NCBI GenBank assembly: GCA_025454475.1 | Contig: JALOOJ010000077.1 | Span: 1-36,597, forward strand | Origin: Anaerolineae bacterium | GTDB taxonomy: Bacteria; Chloroflexota; Anaerolineae; B4-G1; SLSP01 | Direction of reading: 5' to 3' | Length of the DNA stretch: 36,597 nucleotides | Shown: positions 24,760-32,563 of the stretch, one piece after another | Numbering within the stretch: the stretch's first letter is position 1 | How the letters are laid out: each line of letters starts with the position of its first letter | The notes under the pieces: model-generated | Databases searched by the model: none | Seen by the model: only the letters and a program-made list of their open reading frames with translations | What the model was told of the DNA's origin: nothing | Position numbers and translations under genes: made by a program

Positions 24760-26157
24760 CTAAACCTCTACCTTGTCCCCTCGACCGGGCACCACCACAC
24801 GCCGATACCCCAGCTTGGTCAGCCCTTGGGCCAATGACTTCGCCGGCTCCGGATCTCCATGGACGACGAACGCAGTCTGGACAACGTCTGCGCCCACCGC
24901 AGCCCAGGCGAGCAAATCGTCACGATCGGCGTGTGCGCTGTACCCATAGAACGTATGCACCTCGGCGCGCAAGGCATACGACTCACCGAAGATCCGCACC
25001 CGCTCCTCACGATCGGCGATGCGCCGCCCCAGAGTGTAGGGAGCCTGCCATCCCGCAATCAGGACTGCGTTCCGTGGGTCCTCGATAGCGTGCAGGAGAT
25101 GGTGCTGCACGCGTCCCGCCTCTGCCATGCCCGACGCGCTGATGATGATCATTGGGTTAGGGGCATCGTTCAGCGCCTTCGACTCCTCAACGCTGCGGAT
25201 ATACCGCAGCCGGTAGAAGCCAAAGGGATCGCGCTCTCCGCTCTCAGCAATGAACGCCTGTGTCTCCCGGTCGTAGTAGTCGGGGTGTGTCCGGAAGGCC
25301 TCGGTCACGTTGACGGCGAGCGGGCTATCCACGTAGATAGGTATCTCCGGGATCAGCCCTGCGTGGGTGAGCTGGTGCAGATCGTAGACGATCTCCTGAG
25401 TACGGCCAACGGCAAACGCCGGAATGATGATGCGTCCCTCGCGCACAGCCACGTCGTTGACTACCCGCGCAAGGTCGCGCTGGATATCCTCGATCGGCGG
25501 GTGCAGCGTGTCGCCATACGTGCTCTCCAGCATCAGAACGTCCGCAGGTGGCATCGGCGTTGGATCGCGCACGATGGGCAAGTCGGGTTGCCCCAGGTCG
25601 CCTGAGAACAGCAGGCGCACGGTCTTGCCTTCCTCAACGGATTCCAGGAGCACCATAGCCGATCCCAGGATGTGCCCTGCGTCGAAGAGAGTGACGCGGA
25701 TGCCACGCGCCACTCGGACCGTCTGGCCATAGCCAACCCCAACAAAACGCCCCAACGTCCGTAGCGCATCGTCCTCGGTGTACAGGGGTGCAACCGGAGG
25801 CTGCCCCCGTTTCGAGCGCTGCCGGTTCACATACTCGACGTCGTACTCGTGGATGCGCCCTGAGTCCGGCAACATCGATTCACAAAGCGACTCCGTTGCG
25901 TTCGTCGTGTAGATGGGACCGGCGAAGCCTTGTTTGACGAGGTTGGGCAGATTGCCCGAGTGATCAATGTGCGCGTGGGAGAGGACCACCGCATCCAACC
26001 GCCGGACACCGAAGGGGAGCTTCTGATTGCGCTCGTAAGCTTCCTGTCGCTTGCCCTGGTACAGCCCGCAGTCGAGGAGGATAGACTTGCGGTTCGTGCG
26101 CACCAGGTACATCGACCCCGTCACAGTGCCGACGCCGCCGTGGAACGCGATCTTCAT
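24760..26157 (-). CDS. Beta-CASP metallo-beta-lactamase fold hydrolase (RNase-like)
   Basis: A 465-residue metallo-beta-lactamase fold protein with a beta-CASP insertion, the architecture of CPSF73/YSH1-type ribonucleases. The zinc motif is HAHIDH (61-66). The Asp of FSGDLGQ, ESTYGDTLH, and the GRTQEI and SASGMAEAGRVQHH beta-CASP motifs are all present. The final His region GYSAHADRDDLLAW is followed by VVHGDPEPA. It probably processes or degrades RNA in the cytoplasm. The ATG at 26157 has GAGGT upstream and lies 8 nt after the RNase D stop, so two RNases are encoded in tandem. It has no N-terminal KH or C-terminal DNA-binding extension. Confidence 0.9.
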   Translation of the reverse strand: MKIAFHGGVGTVTGSMYLVRTNRKSILLDCGLYQGKRQEAYERNQKLPFGVRRLDAVVLSHAHIDHSGNLPNLVKQGFAGPIYTTNATESLCESMLPDSGRIHEYDVEYVNRQRSKRGQPPVAPLYTEDDALRTLGRFVGVGYGQTVRVARGIRVTLFDAGHILGSAMVLLESVEEGKTVRLLFSGDLGQPDLPIVRDPTPMPPADVLMLESTYGDTLHPPIEDIQRDLARVVNDVAVREGRIIIPAFAVGRTQEIVYDLHQLTHAGLIPEIPIYVDSPLAVNVTEAFRTHPDYYDRETQAFIAESGERDPFGFYRLRYIRSVEESKALNDAPNPMIIISASGMAEAGRVQHHLLHAIEDPRNAVLIAGWQAPYTLGRRIADREERVRIFGESYALRAEVHTFYGYSAHADRDDLLAWAAVGADVVQTAFVVHGDPEPAKSLAQGLTKLGYRRVVVPGRGDKVEV

Positions 26158-26165
26158 GTGCTACC

Positions 26166-27335
26166 TCACCGCTGTGTCAGCTGCAGTATGTCCGGGCCAT
26201 AGGTCTTCTGACGCCAAGGGCCTATACCCGGTAGCTCTCGAAGCCCCGCCATATCCGCGGGCGGGTGCTTGGCAAGCTCCCAGAGCGTTGCGTTTGGCAA
26301 GATGACGTCGGAGTCAACCCCGCGCACTTGCGCGACCTCCTTACGCCAGGCTTTGAGCGTGTTGAACCGTTCCACAACATCCTCGGGAAGCCGTGACGAT
26401 TCGGGCTGGTCTGGCACCTCGGATAACCCCTTCACGCTCAGGACCTTCAGGAGTTCCGTGCCGAAGCGGCGAATCTGTCCCGGGGTCAACCCGCAGTCGG
26501 CCAACTGTTCCCGCGTCCGCGGCTGAACGCTCGCAAGGCGCATCAGGCTCGCGTTCGAGATGACCTTGACCGGCGGGTGATCCATTGCCTCCGCAGTGTG
26601 CTCGCGCCACATGAAGAGGTGGTAGAGCTTTCTCTGGTCTGCCGGATGTAGCGCGTGAACTCCCTTGATACGCCAGAAATGCCGCACCGTGCTGTCATCA
26701 GGGGGTATCTCAACCGTGGAGGTCAGGTAATCGAAGATCTCCTGTGCCTCTTCCCAGCGTCCAGTGGTCTCCAGTTCAGTTTTCTGAAGATCGCGAAGCG
26801 GCAACAGGTAATAGCTGTCCATCCAGGCATAAGTGAGCGCGTCAGCATCGAGAGGGCGCTTACCCCAGTCGTAACGCTGGTATCTCTTGTTGGCCTGGAC
26901 ATCGAAGAACGAGGCGAGGATATCTGCGAGCCCCACTTTGGGCCAGCCCAGAACACGAGCTGCCCACATAGTGTCATAGATCCTGCGAGTGGCGAAGCCG
27001 AAGTCTCGCTGCATCACCATCAGGTCGTAATCGGCAGCGTGAAAGACCTTTTCCACGTCAAGGGAGTGGAAAAACGGCGCTAAGGGTGCCAAGTTCTCCA
27101 ACGCCAGCGGATCCACCAGGTAGTTGACACCCGGGATAGAGATCTGGATCAGGCACACCCGCTCGTGGTAGGTATATAGGCTGTTGGCTTCGGTGTCCAC
27201 CGCCGCTCGTGGCTGGGTCATCAGTGCGTCAACCATAGCCACTAGGTCTGCATGTGAATCGACAACCTCAGGAAAGTAGTTCGGGTCGCCGGGACGGGGA
27301 GCTTCATTGTGCTGAGACACGGGTCTTGACATCAT
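26166..27335 (-). CDS. rnd: Ribonuclease D (3'-5' exonuclease with HRDC domains)
   Basis: A 389-residue DEDDy exonuclease that trims RNA 3' ends, especially tRNA precursors. The catalytic set is visible: VDTEA (Asp and Glu), FHAADYDLM (Asp), and YAWMDSYYLLPL with the Tyr and final Asp. Two C-terminal helical HRDC-like domains follow, the second containing LRELPGIGPWRQKTYG. The open frame extends to 27362, but a strong promoter overlaps that stretch. ATG 27335 or 27332 would lie at or near the 5' end of the mRNA, so translation is probably leaderless. It heads an operon with the beta-CASP protein. Confidence 0.9.
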   Translation of the reverse strand: MMSRPVSQHNEAPRPGDPNYFPEVVDSHADLVAMVDALMTQPRAAVDTEANSLYTYHERVCLIQISIPGVNYLVDPLALENLAPLAPFFHSLDVEKVFHAADYDLMVMQRDFGFATRRIYDTMWAARVLGWPKVGLADILASFFDVQANKRYQRYDWGKRPLDADALTYAWMDSYYLLPLRDLQKTELETTGRWEEAQEIFDYLTSTVEIPPDDSTVRHFWRIKGVHALHPADQRKLYHLFMWREHTAEAMDHPPVKVISNASLMRLASVQPRTREQLADCGLTPGQIRRFGTELLKVLSVKGLSEVPDQPESSRLPEDVVERFNTLKAWRKEVAQVRGVDSDVILPNATLWELAKHPPADMAGLRELPGIGPWRQKTYGPDILQLTQR

Positions 27336-27341
27336 GAGCGC

Positions 27342-27369
27342 ATTATCATCGCACCATCGCATTTGTCAA
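27342..27369 (-). promoter_or_regulatory. Sigma-70-type promoter of rnd
   Basis: On the minus strand a perfect TTGACA (27369-27364) and GATAAT (27347-27342, 5 of 6 matches) are separated by 16 bp. The predicted start of transcription, near 27335, coincides with the ATG chosen for rnd. The -35 lies just after the xseA stop. Confidence 0.78.
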
Positions 27370-27373
27370 CAAC

Positions 27374-28597
27374 TCAAGAGTCAACGGTCGCGGCGGCCTC
27401 ACCGTCCCTGAATCGCAGAGACAATGGCGCACCGGGCGTGACCCCGGTCACGGAAGTCACTACATCGCCCGTATCGCGACGGCGCACAATCGCGTACCCA
27501 CGGCTTAGCACGGCATCCGGGTTAAGCGCTCCGAGCCGTGCCTGAAGGCCAACTACCTCGCGCTTCGCCGAATCCAGACGGTGTCCAATCGCCATCTCCA
27601 GTCGCGATGCAAGGTCATCAACTCTCTGCCGCGCGCCCGTGAGCCGTACCGCAGGCGAAAGGAACTGCAGCGTGCGCCGGAGATGGCCAAGTTGCTCTCG
27701 GCGTACCCGGGTCTGCTGCATAGCTGCGCGCCACAGTCGCGTCTCCGCCTGAAGAAGCGCAACTCTCAAGTCAACGACGTCTGGCGTCGCAATCTCAGCC
27801 GCCGCCGAAGGGGTTGGCGCTCGGCGGTCCGCAGCGAAGTCCGCCAACGTGAAGTCCGTCTCGTGTCCGACGCCGGAGATCACTGGCAGCCGTGAGGCCG
27901 CGATCGCCCGCGCCACACGCTCATCATTGAAGGCCCACAGGTCCTCAAGCGATCCCCCACCCCGTACCAGAAGGATGACGTCGACCTCTTCACATGCGTT
28001 GAGACGCGCCAGGGCCGTCACGATCTGGGCCGGCGCCGCCTCTCCCTGGACCATTGTCGGTGACACGAGTACGCGCGCCAACGGATAACGTCGCGTCAGC
28101 ACATTGAGGACATCGCGCAGGGCCGCACCGGTGGGCGACGTCACAACCCCGATGCAGCCCGGGTAAGATGGCAGGGGCCGCTTCCTGGACTCGTCAAAGA
28201 GTCCCTCGGCCTCAAGCTGCGCTTTGAGGCGCTCGAACTCCTGGTACAGGGATCCTCGCCCTGCCGGCTGCACAAGGTCCACATAGAGCTGGTAGCGCCC
28301 ACCCTGTTCATAGACACCGATCCGCCCATGCACCACGACTTGGTCACCGGCGCCCGGCAGCGTCAACATCGCCTGCGCCTGGCTACGCCAGATGACTGCG
28401 CTGATCTGCGCCCCCGAGTCCTTAAGTGTCAGGTAGACGTGGCCTGAGCTGGCACGCGTTAGGTTAGAGACCTCACCCTGCACCCATAGGCTCTGGAAGA
28501 CCGGATCGCCCTCGATGACGGCCCGGATCCGACTGGTGACCTCGCTGACCGTCAGCGGATGGTCGGCGTGCGTGAAGAGGCTCGGTTGATCCCACAT
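27374..28597 (-). CDS. xseA: Exodeoxyribonuclease VII large subunit
   Basis: A 407-residue large subunit of exonuclease VII, which degrades single-stranded DNA from both ends. It has an N-terminal OB fold (VQGEVSN, about 39-45), the catalytic core with IGVVTSPTGAALRDV and LLVRGGGSLEDLWAFND, and GVGHETDFTLADFAADRRAPTP split around the active site. A coiled-coil region of Arg-rich helices and the terminal GYAIVRR segment follow. The ATG at 28597 has GGGGG upstream and begins 14 nt after the small membrane gene. The small subunit gene xseB, which usually follows, is not present before the rnd promoter. Confidence 0.93.
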   Translation of the reverse strand: MWDQPSLFTHADHPLTVSEVTSRIRAVIEGDPVFQSLWVQGEVSNLTRASSGHVYLTLKDSGAQISAVIWRSQAQAMLTLPGAGDQVVVHGRIGVYEQGGRYQLYVDLVQPAGRGSLYQEFERLKAQLEAEGLFDESRKRPLPSYPGCIGVVTSPTGAALRDVLNVLTRRYPLARVLVSPTMVQGEAAPAQIVTALARLNACEEVDVILLVRGGGSLEDLWAFNDERVARAIAASRLPVISGVGHETDFTLADFAADRRAPTPSAAAEIATPDVVDLRVALLQAETRLWRAAMQQTRVRREQLGHLRRTLQFLSPAVRLTGARQRVDDLASRLEMAIGHRLDSAKREVVGLQARLGALNPDAVLSRGYAIVRRRDTGDVVTSVTGVTPGAPLSLRFRDGEAAATVDS

Positions 28598-28611
28598 CGC
28601 ATCCCCCGCGC

Positions 28612-28818
28612 TCAGAAGATCAAAAGCAGGACCATCGCCAGTTGCAACCCTCCCCCTGCCGCCAGCAGAAGGATCGCTGTCGATTGGGGCATCGGCAGAA
28701 GGCTTATCCCACCAAACAACCCGACGACGTAGGTCGTCGCGCCCATTATGAACAGCAGCCGCTCCATGGGAGCGAGCCGAACCGGCGTTCGTGACCGATT
28801 ATCCCGCCTACGTGCCAT
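28612..28818 (-). CDS. Small two-helix membrane protein (hypothetical)
   Basis: A 68-residue protein with a strongly basic start (ARRRDNRSRTPVR) and two hydrophobic helices, about 21-42 and 46-68. It ends in the membrane without a tail. It is not recognised. The ATG at 28818 is preceded by AGGAGG, with only 4 nt between, and the stop lies 14 nt before xseA in the same direction. Strong initiation signals and codon phase support a real gene. The arrangement suggests an operon with xseA, though the product's role is unknown. Confidence 0.62.
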   Translation of the reverse strand: MARRRDNRSRTPVRLAPMERLLFIMGATTYVVGLFGGISLLPMPQSTAILLLAAGGGLQLAMVLLLIF

Positions 28819-28919
28819 CAGGCCTCCTGTCGCTAACCACCGAACGCGCCCATCTTACATCAGGATCTCAGAACCAGAAAGCCCTCGAAGTGCCCGGAAC
28901 ACCCGAAGAGTACGCTTCG

Positions 28920-28928
28920 TGCTATAAT
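28920..28928 (+). promoter_or_regulatory. Extended -10 promoter of the DHH/CBS/CCA fusion gene
   Basis: TGCTATAAT, identical to the amidase promoter core, with no recognisable -35 (CACCCG at 17 bp). The start would be near 28935, giving a leader of about 25 nt before ATG 28960. The alternative GTG at 28939 would be nearly leaderless. Confidence 0.7.
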
Positions 28929-28959
28929 CTCAACTGCAGTGCTTTCTTCTGAGTCCTTT

Positions 28960-31641
28960 ATGCAGATAATCCTGACGCACGAGAACGCCGACTTTGACGC
29001 GATCGCCAGCCTGCTGGCAGCGCATCGGCTCTATCCTGGCGCGCTTCCTCTGCTGCCGCACCGCGTCAATCGCAACGTAATGGCATTCCTCTCACTTTAC
29101 GGTCCTGGGCTCCCATTCCTTCAGCAGGACGAGCTGCCGCGTGCACGCGCCGTGCAGCGCGTGATACTGGTCGATACCGCCAAGCTCACACCAGTGCGTG
29201 GCGTCGACCCGGTCGACGCACAGGTCCTGGTCATCGATCACCACCCCACACCCGAAGTATCACAGCCGGCGTGGCAATTCCAGGTGGAGGCGCTGGGCGC
29301 TACGACGACGCTGCTCACCGAGGCAATCTCGACCCGGCTTGTCCCGATCTCGCCCGCGGAAGCCACGCTGATGCTCGCCGGGATCTACGAGGATACTGGT
29401 AACCTGACGTACGCCTCGACAACTCCCCGCGACCTTCGGGCGGCAGCATGGCTGATCGACCAGGGTGCGGATCTGGAAATCGCGAACGAGTTCCTTGAGC
29501 ACCCCCTCACTCCAGCGCAGCAGGCCATCTACGAAAGCCTGGGCGCTCATATGGAGACGCTGGTGATCGGCGGTCATCCCGTGATCCTGAGTTGGGCGGT
29601 GTCGCCGCCGGACACCGAGGAGGAGATCTCGACGCTCGCCCACAAGCTGCGCAACCTCCTTGAGCCAAGCGCACTCTTCATCCTGGTGCAGATCGGCGGC
29701 AATGTGCAGATGGTCGCTCGCAGCGCCACCGATGACATCAACGTCGCCGCAGTGGCAGAGCGCTTCGGCGGCGGCGGCCACGATCGTGCGGCCGCTGCGT
29801 TGATTCGCAATCAGTCGGCCTTTGGCCTGGCTAACGAGCTGCGTGACTTGCTTCCCGGTTTTGTGCAGCCTCGGGTCAAAGTGCGCGATCTGATGTCCCA
29901 CGGCGTGCGCACTGTTGCCCCCGACGAACCTGTTGAGCAAGTCGCGAAGCAGATGCTGCAGACCGGCCACGAGGGCTTTCCTGTTGTCGACAGTGCTAAC
30001 CAGGTCGTCGGGCTCATCACCCGTAATGCAGTCGACCGGGCGACGCAGCATCGCTTGCAGGGCCACGCGGTTCGAAGGGTCATGCAGCCCGGATCCGTCA
30101 CCGTCTCGCCCGATGATTCTGTGGAACACGTCCGGGCGCTGATGATCCAGACCGGTTGGGGGCAGATCCCTGTAACGCAGGATGGTAGCCTAATCGGCGT
30201 GGTCACCCGCACCGATATGATCCGGCTGTACGCAACTCCCAGAAACGCCGAGAGGCAGCGTATCGCCCACCTGATGGAGCAAGCGATTGCCGCTCCCTTG
30301 CTCAGCCTTATCCGCAGGATCGGCGCGGAGGCTGCTGAGACCGGCTCCGTGATCTACTTCGTCGGTGGTCTCGTCAGGGACCTTCTCCTTGGCCAAGACA
30401 TCGTCGACGTCGACCTCGTCGTCGAGGGTGATGCGATCGATCTGGCGCGCACGATGTCCGAGCTCTACGGCGGCGATGTCCGAAGCCACGCGCGGTTCGG
30501 AACCGCCAAGTGGCTGCTTCCAGACGACATATGGGAAGCTGTCGGCCGTGACACACACCGCGCAGATAGGCCGGATGCCGAGAGGCAGGGACGCAGTGGA
30601 CGCGGAACGCTGCCCTCGTTCATCGATATGGTGACCGCGCGAACCGAGTTCTACGAGCACCCCACCGCGCTGCCTATGGTCGCCCGCAGCTCGATCAAGC
30701 AGGATCTTCACCGTCGCGATTTCACCATCAACACGCTTGCGATCCGCCTGGATCCCCAGCAATGGGGCGAGATGCTCGATTTCTACGGTGGTCGGGCCGA
30801 CCTGGAGTCCGGCATCATTAGGGTGCTGCACAGCCTTAGCTTCGTGGACGACCCCACGCGCATTCTGCGAGCGGCGCGGTTCGAAGCCCGTCTCGGGTTT
30901 CGGATCGACGAACGCAGCGCGGCCCTGATCTCTGAGGCGATCCCTCTGCTTGGCCGCATCAGCGGCGAGCGCATCCGTCACGAGCTGGATCTCATCTTCC
31001 AGGAGGCCCGGCCCGAGGACGCGCTGGACCGTCTCGAGTCGCTGGACGTTCTCAGAGAGATATGCCCCGGACTGGTCAGTGATACGTGGCTAGCCGAGCG
31101 GTTCGCCAAGCTGCGCGAGTCCTTCGATGGCAACCTGTGGGACATAGACCTGTCGACTACACGGCATGTGCTGTATTGGGCGCTCTTCACCCACAGGCTT
31201 GAGGAAGGCATGTTCGAATTCCTTCGACAACAGCTCAGGCTCCCGTCTCACCTGGCCGAGCTCCACGCCGAGCAGGCTTCGCTGCGCGAGATGCTGGCGT
31301 TGCTTGCCCCCACCGAGAGCCCTGGAGAGATCGCGGTTAGATTGGACTGCTTCGCGCTTGAGTCGCTGGCGCTGGCTTGGCTCACGACGGATGACCCCGG
31401 CTTGCAGGACAGACTCACGACCTACGCTCGAACGTGGCGCCACGTGGAGGCACACCTGGACGGCGACGATCTCAAGCGTCTGGGGTTCAGACCCGGCCCA
31501 CTCTTCCGCGAGATCCTTCAGGGCCTACGCGTGGCTCGGCTGAACGGCGCACTCCGCACCCGCGACGAGGAAATCGCGTGGGTGACGACGCGCTTCACCC
31601 CAGACGCCACGCGCTCGACGGCATCGACGGAGGCAAGATAG
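28960..31641 (+). CDS. DHH phosphoesterase-CBS-CBS-CCA/poly(A) nucleotidyltransferase fusion
   Basis: An 893-residue multidomain protein, most likely acting on tRNA 3' ends. Order: DHH/DHHA1 phosphoesterase (1-300: NADFD 9-13, VDTAK 71-75, DHH 93-95, GGGGHD near 270), two CBS domains (306-365 and 369-425), and a class II nucleotidyltransferase head with GGLVRD (469-474) and DVD (483-485). RRDFTINTLA (585-594) and the RNA-binding helices follow, with RILRAARFEARLGF near 640. A roughly 25-residue insertion, Arg/Asp-rich, precedes the third head strand. CBS domains usually bind adenosyl nucleotides, so activity may respond to energy state. I chose ATG 28960, which starts exactly at the family N-terminus (MQIILTHENADFD). 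The next gene begins 2 nt later. Confidence 0.9.
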   Translation: MQIILTHENADFDAIASLLAAHRLYPGALPLLPHRVNRNVMAFLSLYGPGLPFLQQDELPRARAVQRVILVDTAKLTPVRGVDPVDAQVLVIDHHPTPEVSQPAWQFQVEALGATTTLLTEAISTRLVPISPAEATLMLAGIYEDTGNLTYASTTPRDLRAAAWLIDQGADLEIANEFLEHPLTPAQQAIYESLGAHMETLVIGGHPVILSWAVSPPDTEEEISTLAHKLRNLLEPSALFILVQIGGNVQMVARSATDDINVAAVAERFGGGGHDRAAAALIRNQSAFGLANELRDLLPGFVQPRVKVRDLMSHGVRTVAPDEPVEQVAKQMLQTGHEGFPVVDSANQVVGLITRNAVDRATQHRLQGHAVRRVMQPGSVTVSPDDSVEHVRALMIQTGWGQIPVTQDGSLIGVVTRTDMIRLYATPRNAERQRIAHLMEQAIAAPLLSLIRRIGAEAAETGSVIYFVGGLVRDLLLGQDIVDVDLVVEGDAIDLARTMSELYGGDVRSHARFGTAKWLLPDDIWEAVGRDTHRADRPDAERQGRSGRGTLPSFIDMVTARTEFYEHPTALPMVARSSIKQDLHRRDFTINTLAIRLDPQQWGEMLDFYGGRADLESGIIRVLHSLSFVDDPTRILRAARFEARLGFRIDERSAALISEAIPLLGRISGERIRHELDLIFQEARPEDALDRLESLDVLREICPGLVSDTWLAERFAKLRESFDGNLWDIDLSTTRHVLYWALFTHRLEEGMFEFLRQQLRLPSHLAELHAEQASLREMLALLAPTESPGEIAVRLDCFALESLALAWLTTDDPGLQDRLTTYARTWRHVEAHLDGDDLKRLGFRPGPLFREILQGLRVARLNGALRTRDEEIAWVTTRFTPDATRSTASTEAR

Positions 31642-31643
31642 CC

Positions 31644-32276
31644 ATGCTCACCTACCCCTCGTTTCAGGCCCTGCGCCTCGCCGACCAGATAGTCGACACG
31701 GTTGCCGAGAGGGTCCCGGGATTCCAGGGCCGCCTCGGTTCGCGCTGGTACTGGCGCCTCAATGGTGGCATCCTTGTCACGCTGGCGCTGGACTTCCGGG
31801 TCACCGAACAGCGCTGGGACGTACTCCGCGGCGAGGCAACGACACCCCACGTCGGGCTCTTCAGCGCCGCTGACTTCCCCTTCGGCATCTACGGCACGTT
31901 GGCCGAGTCGCCGCCCTTTATCCACGATCTGGACGGCAGCGCAGAGTGGTCAAATCGGCTCTACTTTCAGATGGGCCAGCTGATCGACGATGCCTCCGGG
32001 TGGATGGAGACGCTGCGAGCCACGGCGCTCGATCCCCAGATTAGCCCGCGCGCTACGTTCCCGGCCCTGACCGAGCTCGAGCGGGCGATGGTAACCTACG
32101 CCAACAACCGGCTGCAGGGGCGTTTCACCCTGACCGCCCTGCACGACGCTTTCAGCGATGCCATCTCGTATCGCGCCCTCGGCAACCTGGCGCGCCGTTG
32201 GGAAGCAGCCGGACTTCTCACAGCGCAGCCCCGCCGGGTGACGATCGCGCTGCAGGCCCTCGTTGAGCAGGGATAA
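31644..32276 (+). CDS. Uncharacterised 210-residue protein
   Basis: A 210-residue protein that I do not recognise. It has a predominantly alpha/beta N-terminal half with many Trp and Phe residues (SRWYWRLNGG, FPFGIYGTLAE). The C-terminal helical part (about 145-205, LERAMVTYANNRL onward) resembles a winged-helix arrangement. No signal peptide or membrane segment is seen. The ATG at 31644 has GGAGG upstream and starts 2 nt after the fusion gene's stop, so the two are translationally coupled. The link suggests a role in RNA or nucleotide handling, but nothing in the sequence proves it. A 7-bp GC hairpin follows the stop. Confidence 0.7.
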   Translation: MLTYPSFQALRLADQIVDTVAERVPGFQGRLGSRWYWRLNGGILVTLALDFRVTEQRWDVLRGEATTPHVGLFSAADFPFGIYGTLAESPPFIHDLDGSAEWSNRLYFQMGQLIDDASGWMETLRATALDPQISPRATFPALTELERAMVTYANNRLQGRFTLTALHDAFSDAISYRALGNLARRWEAAGLLTAQPRRVTIALQALVEQG

Positions 32277-32282
32277 CGTGGG

Positions 32283-32300
32283 CCGGGACGCCTGTCCCGG
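32283..32300 (+). terminator. Short GC hairpin after the 210-residue gene
   Basis: CCGGGAC (32283-32289) and GTCCCGG (32294-32300) pair around a GCCT loop, 6 nt after the stop codon. Only two T residues follow, so it is a weak intrinsic terminator or a processing end. Confidence 0.5.
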
Positions 32301-32308
32301 TTGAGAGG

Positions 32309-32516
32309 AGCTTTCTGAAGCCCTGGCTTTCTGAAGCCCTAGCTTTCTGAAGCCTTAGCTTTCTGAGGCCCTAGCTTTCTGAAGCCTTAGCTTTCTGAAG
32401 CCCTAGCTTTCTGAAGCCTTAGCTTTCTGAAGCCTTAGCTTTCTGAAGCCTTAGCTTTCTGAAGCCCTAGCTTTCTGAAGCCTTAGCTTTCTGAAGCCTT
32501 AGCTTTCTGAAGCCGT
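32309..32516. repeat. Tandem array of thirteen 16-bp units
   Basis: Thirteen contiguous units of AGCTTTCTGAAGCCYT fill the region between the 210-residue gene and transketolase. Position 15 is C in units 1, 2, 4, 6 and 10, T in 3, 5, 7, 8, 9, 11 and 12, and G in 13. Unit 2 starts with G and unit 4 has A11 changed to G. Each unit holds GCTT-TCTG-AAGC, and each junction AAGC-CYTA-GCTT, so short inverted repeats occur every 8 bp. The unit length is not a multiple of three, so it is non-coding. It is more AT-rich than the surroundings. Confidence 0.93.
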
Positions 32517-32522
32517 AATCCA

Positions 32523-32531
32523 TGATAGACT
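32523..32531 (+). promoter_or_regulatory. Possible extended -10 of transketolase
   Basis: TGATAGACT comprises the TGN extension with a -10 of 4 matches. It sits just past the last repeat unit, so the corresponding -35 region falls inside unit 13. A start near 32538 would leave about 26 nt before the ATG. Weak call. Confidence 0.35.
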
Positions 32532-32563
32532 GACACCACACCTGAATCATCTGGAGGACGGAT

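Noticed and set aside
27336-27362. Upstream start for RNase D at 27362
   Set aside because: This stretch contains the -10 of a near-consensus promoter, so it would not be in the mRNA.
32309-32516. CRISPR-like array
   Set aside because: Units are 16 bp and directly contiguous with no unique spacers, and no cas genes are nearby.
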